The notes under the pieces were generated by a model. It made no database searches. It saw only the letters and a program-made list of their open reading frames with translations, and was not told the DNA's origin. A DNA stretch of 59,725 bases, from NCBI GenBank assembly GCA_024637015.1, contig JAGXGE010000034.1:1-59725 (forward strand). Reading direction: 5' to 3'. The stretch is from Aequorivita sp. (GTDB lineage: Bacteria > Bacteroidota > Bacteroidia > Flavobacteriales > Flavobacteriaceae). This document shows, in pieces, positions 54,896 through 59,725 of the stretch. Position numbers and translations under genes: made by a program. The first letter of the stretch is position 1. Every line of letters starts with the position of its first letter.

Positions 54896-56161
54896 TTATG
54901 ACTGAAGAGACATCAATAATTCAGTGTTTTTGAAAATCTCGTCCTTTAACATTACTCTTTTGGAAGTATCCAGAGCGACATTAAAGAAAGAAATAGTCAC
55001 CACGTGATCTCCTCTGTCTAATTCAGGATCGCCAATTAAATAAGCATTCGCTCCTTCCGGTAGGATATCTCTTATTTCAGAGAGATCGTACTTAAAGAAC
55101 GGACTACCGTAACCAGGTGTTCTAAAGAACTTTTGGTCAGACTCGATAGAAACTACATCAGTTACCAAAAACTTCGGTGAGTGAGTATCCATTCGTGCTC
55201 CTTCTTTTGGGTACATAGCGTAGAAGTTATCTTTGAGTCGCATTAAGCAATATGGCTCAGGTAAACTAAGCTCATTCTTCTGTGATACTGAAGTAATTAT
55301 TTTTTCAATATCACGCTCAAACTTAACATCAACAACATGAACTTCATCCAAGACATCTTCTTTTTGTACGTTAGCCATACCAACGTGTTTCGAAGAATAG
55401 TGATCGCCCTGAATATCCAGTTCTACAATAATACTAGATCTCCCGTCACCGCTTGTGTACATAGGTGCGCCCATTGTAATAAATTGAGCGACTGCTCCTT
55501 GAGATAAAACCTCAAGCTGTTCCTTCTTTAAGCGCTCCTCAACTTTTTTGTCCTTATCCCAGCTGTAGCGAGTTTTATACACATCGACTACAGACTTAAT
55601 AATAAAGTCATTCATTGTATTTCCGTGCTCTTGTATAACAGCATGGGAGTACTTTAATAAGGCCGACAAGAACTGTTCGTGGCTTGAGCCCAATCTCGCT
55701 TTAGTGAGAGGGTCTTTCGAGCACGTTTTGTAATCTATCGTAGATGAATCGCCGTAGATCTCCATTACTTCTAAGGGATCTACAATACTGACATCTCCAA
55801 ATTTCCCATCTAACAGTGCTAAAAAGTCTTCGTTAGAAATTCTACCAACTTGATGTCTTTTTAAAACCTCGTGATCAAAATCTTCGCCGTAGAAAATTTG
55901 TTCAAGTCGTTCAGTGTCTGCGAGTGGACCAACACCATGAGCAACGACAATAGTCGGTTTTCCCTCGTGGTTAAGTCCAAAGTATTCTCCAGTATTCGAT
56001 GTGTACCACTGAGACCAAATTTTTGAGTGTCTAGGTTTTGCTATAGCACGAGCACCAGCTAAGTCCGGCATTGTTGCTATTCTACCTGTAGCTCCAGCAT
56101 ATCGCTGTGCATCCATAATAGAGCCTACTAAGCTCTCATTCCAAAATCCAAATCCTTTCAT
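54896..56161 (-). CDS. Unrecognised 421-aa cargo protein of unit A
   Basis: The protein shows no family known to the annotator. It is soluble, acidic-to-neutral, and has no signal peptide or membrane segment. Features that stand out are an N-terminal Gly/Ala-rich part (MDAQRYAGATGRIATMPDLA), a mid helix KKVEERLKKEQLEVL and a C-terminal DPELDRGDHVVTISFF. Its codons use more G and C than the neighbouring protease gene. It lies between integrase 2 and the att repeat, placed where integrase-linked cargo often sits. It could be defensive, regulatory or selfish. Confidence 0.7.
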   Translation of the reverse strand: MKGFGFWNESLVGSIMDAQRYAGATGRIATMPDLAGARAIAKPRHSKIWSQWYTSNTGEYFGLNHEGKPTIVVAHGVGPLADTERLEQIFYGEDFDHEVLKRHQVGRISNEDFLALLDGKFGDVSIVDPLEVMEIYGDSSTIDYKTCSKDPLTKARLGSSHEQFLSALLKYSHAVIQEHGNTMNDFIIKSVVDVYKTRYSWDKDKKVEERLKKEQLEVLSQGAVAQFITMGAPMYTSGDGRSSIIVELDIQGDHYSSKHVGMANVQKEDVLDEVHVVDVKFERDIEKIITSVSQKNELSLPEPYCLMRLKDNFYAMYPKEGARMDTHSPKFLVTDVVSIESDQKFFRTPGYGSPFFKYDLSEIRDILPEGANAYLIGDPELDRGDHVVTISFFNVALDTSKRVMLKDEIFKNTELLMSLQS

Positions 56162-56248
56162 AATATATAGTTGTTAATTAATTCTCTTTTCTGACCGAGA
56201 AATTAGTCTGTTTTATATCATTTAACCTTATATAAATATTATGTCAAT

Positions 56249-57181
56249 TTAGAACGAAAGCTTATCAATATACACTCGCGCATTCTCAGAACCAATAGAT
56301 CGTACATATCGATCAGTCATCGTAACGCTACTGTGTCCAAGTGCTGACTTAATACTCACAATATCTGCGTTGTTTTGTGCCAAAGAGGTAGCGAAGGTGT
56401 GACGCAAGCTGTGGGTAGAAAAAGATACTCCAGAAAGGGCTTTATACTTTTCTACCCAGGCTTTGAGTCCGTGGGTAGTGAGTCCTATATCTTGCTTACT
56501 TGAGATAAATAAATACGCTGCTTTAGATTTTCTTTTACAGAGTAATTTGAAATACGCTCTTAGAGATAGTGTTAAGAGTGGGTTCATCGGAATATGACGT
56601 CCTCTTCCTGATTTGGATGACTGAGCTTTGATAGAAAGGAGCTGCTGATCGAAATCTATATCGAAGGTTCGGAGACCAAGCAGTTCCCCTCTTCGTATAC
56701 CTGTATAGATGAGGGTATAAAAGAGAGCGATATCGCGTGCTCGCAAAAAATCATTCTGCGAGTTAGCTAATGAGATGGTGGCGATTAATGACTCTATCTG
56801 GTCCTTAGAGAGTGCTTTAACGTCACTGTAGTGTGGCTGCTGAGGCTTTGGCACCTTATTGTAGAGTGTGCCAGGCTTGAGATATCCTTGATGCTCTAAC
56901 CACTTAAAGAAAGCGTTTAGTTTTGAGTGGTAAGTATAGATCGTTGATCGCTTCACTTCCCTGCTCTCTATCTGTGCTCTTCGATGAATACGTTTATAGA
57001 ACTCAACAATAGTGCTTGATGATAGATCGTTCAGTGATTGAACCTCCGGCATTGTTTTGAGGAAGTTCTTAAGTACGTCTCGGTAGCTTCTGAGGGTTTC
57101 TGGTTGTAAGCATCGAGCGAACTGAGCTTCTTGTAAATAGATTTGGCAGTAGTAATTAATTTGGTTTGGTGTGTTATTCAT
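56249..57181 (-). CDS. Tyrosine recombinase (integrase 2)
   Basis: The 310-aa protein has the complete catalytic set: Arg163 in TGIRRGELL, His257 and Arg260 in HSLRHTFAT, His283 in LGHSSVTMTD, and Tyr292 in RYVRSIG. It is clearly homologous to integrase 3 (matching ETLRSYRDVL / ETIKSYNEVF at the N-terminus and ENARVYIDKLSF / EDSRMYIDKISF at the end), but its codons are less A/T-rich. It should recombine at the tRNA 3'-half sites that flank the unit. Confidence 0.92.
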   Translation of the reverse strand: MNNTPNQINYYCQIYLQEAQFARCLQPETLRSYRDVLKNFLKTMPEVQSLNDLSSSTIVEFYKRIHRRAQIESREVKRSTIYTYHSKLNAFFKWLEHQGYLKPGTLYNKVPKPQQPHYSDVKALSKDQIESLIATISLANSQNDFLRARDIALFYTLIYTGIRRGELLGLRTFDIDFDQQLLSIKAQSSKSGRGRHIPMNPLLTLSLRAYFKLLCKRKSKAAYLFISSKQDIGLTTHGLKAWVEKYKALSGVSFSTHSLRHTFATSLAQNNADIVSIKSALGHSSVTMTDRYVRSIGSENARVYIDKLSF

Positions 57182-57279
57182 ACCTCTGTAGTGTATGAAT
57201 AGTTTAGTGGAAATGAAGGGAGTTTATAGTGTAGAAAACTATTAGTGTTATTTTAATAATGTAATATAATAGAAATACA

Positions 57280-57459
57280 ATGAGATCAATAATAAAAGAT
57301 AAAAATGTGTATCTAAATGGTGAAAGAGTCATCCAGAACTTGAATGACTCTCATTTGGTTCAAGAAAATTTACCTAACATTAAAAAACAAAACACTGAAT
57401 ATAATATTGATTCAGAAAAAACAAGAGCTAGTAAGACCTTCCATATTTCCTATTGTTAG
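57280..57459 (+). CDS. Possible small ORF (59 aa)
   Basis: It begins ATG at 57280, about 100 nt from and divergent to integrase 2, and ends TAG at 57459, overlapping the protease gene's stop by 4 nt. The product starts MRSIIKDKNVYLNGERVIQN and ends with YC; it is hydrophilic with many Lys, Asn and Glu. A place next to and divergent from an integrase suits an excisionase-type accessory factor, but no such domain is recognised. It may be only a chance ORF. Confidence 0.3.
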   Translation: MRSIIKDKNVYLNGERVIQNLNDSHLVQENLPNIKKQNTEYNIDSEKTRASKTFHISYC

Positions 57460-58490
57460 GTTTTTTTATTAGCTAGATTATTTTTTTGTCCTATTTTTGA
57501 CCCCACAGTTAGCATCATATTGTTTGAATCTTCAATTGTTTTTACAGAGGGATTTTCAGGATCATTTAAGAAAAATCTTTTCCTTGCATATAATTCCCAG
57601 CTAATTTTTTCAAAATTAACAAGCTTCTCTTCTTCATCTTTAAAAATTTCTTTTATACTATTGATAATTGAAGCTTTTTTTAGTCCGTTACCATTAAGAT
57701 CACTAAGAGTAATACTTCGACCATGTGAATTTGTAATATGCGGATCTTTAAAAATATCAAAATCTGTCATATCAATTTTTTCCTCTTTAGAAATTTTATC
57801 TAATGCAATTTTATCTATTATCTTATCAGATAAAGACAATTCATTAGAAGCTTTTATATACATTGGATAATTTCCCTGTGAAATTAAATTCAATTTAAGT
57901 CTTTCTGATAAATTATGAACACTTTTTGTTTTTTTGAATAGTCGTTGAAATAAATTTCTATCATCAATAAGTTCTTCTATTGTATCTACAATTAAAAATG
58001 CTGGTTCTGATGTTCTATTCCCATTTCTATCTTCAATAATAAATTGCGGGTCCACAGGGCCTAGCTCTGCAGAATCCATCAAAAAAATCTTATCTGCTCC
58101 AAGAGCAATTATTGTCCCAGCACTTTTTGCTTTTTGAGGTACTATCACCCAAAACTTAAAATTATTACGGTTGCAATAATTTCTACAGACATTAATTATC
58201 CTCTCAGCAGAAAGGGAGAAACCGCCATTAGTATGGAGAATTAATACTAAGTCCACTTTATGACTAGGGATTTGCAAAAAATCTTGAATTGTAAATACAT
58301 CATCATCATTTATCATTGATTTTGCATCTGCACCGTTATCTGCAGCAAAATAAACAATAACTCGTTTATTTAAAATTCCTTCAATCTCATTAATGATTTC
58401 ACGCGACCTTTTTATTGAATTATTATGATTTTTTTCTCGAGTCAGTTGCTCTAAGAGGTCAATCTGAAATGGTTTCTTGTTATTTTCCAT
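57456..58490 (-). CDS. SDH_sah-type (ClpP-fold) serine protease-like protein
   Basis: The ATG at 58490 (MENNKKPFQIDLLEQLTRE) is chosen; a second ATG lies 18 nt upstream. The about 344-aa protein has the ClpP/SppA-like core: LVLILHTNGGF (oxyanion loop 86-90), the nucleophile region QKAKSAGTIIALGADKI (Ser123), and LGPVDPQF. This pattern matches 'serine dehydrogenase proteinase' proteins. No transmembrane segment is seen. It is strongly A/T-rich. In mobile elements such proteases are sometimes near defence genes; a role here is inference. Confidence 0.78.
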   Translation of the reverse strand: MENNKKPFQIDLLEQLTREKNHNNSIKRSREIINEIEGILNKRVIVYFAADNGADAKSMINDDDVFTIQDFLQIPSHKVDLVLILHTNGGFSLSAERIINVCRNYCNRNNFKFWVIVPQKAKSAGTIIALGADKIFLMDSAELGPVDPQFIIEDRNGNRTSEPAFLIVDTIEELIDDRNLFQRLFKKTKSVHNLSERLKLNLISQGNYPMYIKASNELSLSDKIIDKIALDKISKEEKIDMTDFDIFKDPHITNSHGRSITLSDLNGNGLKKASIINSIKEIFKDEEEKLVNFEKISWELYARKRFFLNDPENPSVKTIEDSNNMMLTVGSKIGQKNNLANKKT

Positions 58491-58588
58491 ATAAACAGAT
58501 AATAGCATAAATACTGTTTAGATTTAAACCACCTCTTCAGTAAAAAATACGTGGTGCCTAAAATCGACACCTTAAAATTTTGACAAGC

Positions 58589-58617
58589 AAAAAACCCTTA
58601 TAGAATAAGGGTTTTTT
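58589..58617. terminator. Bidirectional terminator before att copy 2
   Basis: AAAAAACCCTTA pairs exactly with TAAGGGTTTTTT over TAGAA. It can end transcripts from both strands and shields the element boundary. Confidence 0.85.
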
Positions 58618-58624
58618 ACGGTTT

Positions 58625-58669
58625 TGGTGGACCTGACAGGACTCGAACCTGCCACCTCGTCAGTGCAAG
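58625..58669 (-). repeat. tRNA 3'-half att repeat, copy 2
   Basis: The 45 nt are identical to copy 1 at 54572-54616, and the identity goes on for several more bases (to about position 58675). The 5' half of the tRNA is again absent. The spacing of 4053 bp to copy 1 defines unit A. Confidence 0.85.
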
Positions 58670-58744
58670 GTTAGTTTAGTAGCTTATTTAGGCTTAACAG
58701 CTTATTTTATAAAGGTTTCAACAAATTATGAGGTGTCTTTTAAC

Positions 58745-58830
58745 CTTATTTTTTACTAGCCCGTCAGGAACCACTTTTCTCTTATGATTACGACATTCAA
58801 TACAGGTTAAATTTGAATAAATGTCGACAA
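58745..58830. repeat. Conserved integrase-arm-like blocks, copy 2
   Basis: The exact matches to copy 1 are 58745-58774 (30 bp) and 58793-58830 (38 bp). The end of the second block is 28 nt from the integrase 3 stop codon. Confidence 0.65.
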
Positions 58831-58858
58831 CAAAATTATACCTTATTTGATCGGTACA

Positions 58859-59725
58859 TCAAAACGAGATTTTATCAATATACATCCGTGAGTCTTCTGA
58901 TCGTATCGACCTAAGGTATCTCTCCGTCATTTTGAAAGATGAATGGCCCAAAACTCTCATTATACTTGTAATATCAGCATTGTTTTTAGCCATACTACAA
59001 GCAAAAGTATGACGGAACTGATGAGCGTGAAATTTTATTCCGGAAAGCCGTACATATTTTGACACCCAAAATTTTAAACCGTGAGTAGTTAAATTCTTAT
59101 CGTCTTTAGTTGATACAATTAAATATTCTGAAGTGAAGTTGAGATTTTTTCTTTCCTTTAAATAATTCTTTAAGCTAGTTAATAAGTCAGAATGTATCGG
59201 TATGTATCGGCTCCTTTTTGATTTTGAGGTTACTCCTCTTATAAAAATCAAACGTTTCTCAAAATCAATATCTTTCACCCGAAGAGCTAAAAGTTCACCC
59301 TTTCGAATACCTGTGTAGATAAATAAGTTTAAAATAGCCAAATCACGAACACAAAGAAATCTGTTATTAATGGTGTTTACTAAAATGGTAGAAGTGATTT
59401 TGGTTATATCCATCTCACTCAGTGCCTTTTCATCTTCATAGCTTGGATTTAATGGCTTTACGATTTTATTAGAGACTGCGTATTTTTCTAGATAATTATT
59501 GTTTTCAAGCCATCTAATGAATACTATAAGTTTATTGTAATAAGTAGCAATAGTAGACATACTTACTCCTACTTTTATTTTATCTTTTCCAACTACTCTT
59601 TTTCTCGTACTAAGTCTTTTAAAAAATATGCTAAATACTTGAGGAGTAACGTCTTTTACAAAAATGACCTCAGGTAAAATCTTTAAAAATGTATTAAAAA
59701 CTTCATTATAGCTTTTTATAGTCTC
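58859..59725 (-). CDS. Tyrosine recombinase (integrase 3), 5' end outside window
   Basis: The frame stays open through the window edge: upstream of the internal ATG at 59560 it reads ETIKSYNEVFNTFLKILPEV and KRLSTRKRVVG, which aligns with the N-terminus of integrase 2. The true start is therefore beyond 59725. The catalytic parts are intact: Arg in YTGIRKGELL, HQFRHTFAC, LGHSSFKMTE and the Tyr of RYLRSIR. It is a diverged relative of integrase 2 with a more A/T-rich sequence. It should act at the adjacent att site. Confidence 0.88.
   Translation of the reverse strand, partial: ETIKSYNEVFNTFLKILPEVIFVKDVTPQVFSIFFKRLSTRKRVVGKDKIKVGVSMSTIATYYNKLIVFIRWLENNNYLEKYAVSNKIVKPLNPSYEDEKALSEMDITKITSTILVNTINNRFLCVRDLAILNLFIYTGIRKGELLALRVKDIDFEKRLIFIRGVTSKSKRSRYIPIHSDLLTSLKNYLKERKNLNFTSEYLIVSTKDDKNLTTHGLKFWVSKYVRLSGIKFHAHQFRHTFACSMAKNNADITSIMRVLGHSSFKMTERYLRSIRSEDSRMYIDKISF

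Larger units (their letters stand above)
54572..58624. mobile_element. Tandem integrative unit A (about 4.05 kb)
   Basis: The unit runs from the first tRNA 3'-half repeat to the second. It contains a 421-aa unknown protein, integrase 2, a possible 59-aa ORF and an SDH_sah-type protease. Two further blocks are identical to those of unit B: 30 bp at 54690-54719 and 38 bp at 54738-54775. Gene orientation is mostly minus. The direct repeats and the integrase indicate a small integrated element. Confidence 0.72.
58509..58858. other. Gene-free junction between units A and B
   Basis: The 350 nt hold the probable promoter region of the protease gene, a bidirectional terminator at 58589-58617, and the second tRNA 3'-half repeat at 58625-58669 with its conserved flank to 58830. 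No gene was seen. Confidence 0.7.
58625..59725. mobile_element. Tandem integrative unit B (left end only)
   Basis: The unit begins with the second tRNA 3'-half repeat and the same conserved blocks, followed directly by integrase 3. It continues beyond the window. Unlike unit A, no cargo gene lies between the att site and the integrase. Confidence 0.68.

Noticed and set aside
49548-59725. CRISPR array in the accessory region
   Set aside because: The repeats seen are two long att copies 4 kb apart; no regular short repeat-spacer series or cas gene is visible.

Overview
The window is chromosomal DNA from a member of the Flavobacteriaceae (phylum Bacteroidota); the genus cannot be fixed by eye. 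The support is a complete gldK-gldL-gldM-gldN cluster for gliding and type IX secretion, many short lipoproteins with a Cys at the lipobox, promoters of the Bacteroidota type (TTG/TTTG, about 19-20 nt, then TAnnTTTG), few Shine-Dalgarno sites, and the flavobacterial block miaB / sigma-54 activator / lptE / TPR protein / secG / groES / groEL.

Layout, 1-49.5 kb (core chromosome). 0-8.4 kb holds a FadL-type porin and an SGNH lipoprotein, a holin-like membrane protein, trigger factor with clpP and clpX, and two tandem paralogous lipoproteins. 8.5-13.7 kb holds a GH3-family protein, a DUF2797 protein and a large AsmA-like protein. 13.8-16 kb holds a FolK-deoxynucleoside kinase fusion and an RsuA/RluB-type pseudouridine synthase whose catalytic Asp is replaced by Gly. 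16.3-21.2 kb is a polyamine cluster: arginine decarboxylase, agmatinase and a deoxyhypusine-synthase-like enzyme with 11-nt overlaps, followed by a GNAT-nitrilase fusion. 21.2-25 kb holds a mannosyltransferase-like membrane protein and a divergent pair (beta-propeller lipoprotein and M28 peptidase) that share a perfect 18-bp palindromic promoter region. 25-33.2 kb is the minus-strand miaB-to-groEL block, with a sigma-54-like -24/-12 element upstream of groES. 33.4-41.8 kb is topA, a degenerate arginase-fold protein and gldKLMN. 41.9-49.3 kb holds an FAD oxidoreductase, a DUF983 protein, an ABC-F ATPase, a patatin, two small proteins and a second AsmA-like protein.

Layout, 49.5-59.7 kb (accessory DNA). 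An initiator tRNA-fMet gene at 49475-49547 marks the switch. To its right is an island with a two-gene plus-strand unit, an unknown protein carrying a GFKHIRKRH motif followed by an ApeA-like HEPN protein with an R-x4-H motif. Opposite them on the minus strand run a RuvC-like protein, an XRE regulator, a winged-helix protein and a tyrosine recombinase. From 54.57 kb there are two tandem integrative units. Each begins with the same 45-bp 3' half of a tRNA gene (anticodon loop to CCA, consistent with tRNA-Ala(TGC)) and about 205 bp of conserved DNA, and each has its own related tyrosine recombinase. The first unit, about 4.05 kb between repeats, carries an unrecognised 421-aa protein, a ClpP-fold serine protease of the SDH_sah type and a possible 59-aa ORF. 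The second unit runs off the window edge.

The best candidates for an undescribed system are the two-gene ApeA-like unit at 49.8-51.9 kb and the tandem tRNA-half-flanked mini-elements at 54.6-59.7 kb. No computation was run; homology statements rest on motif reading.
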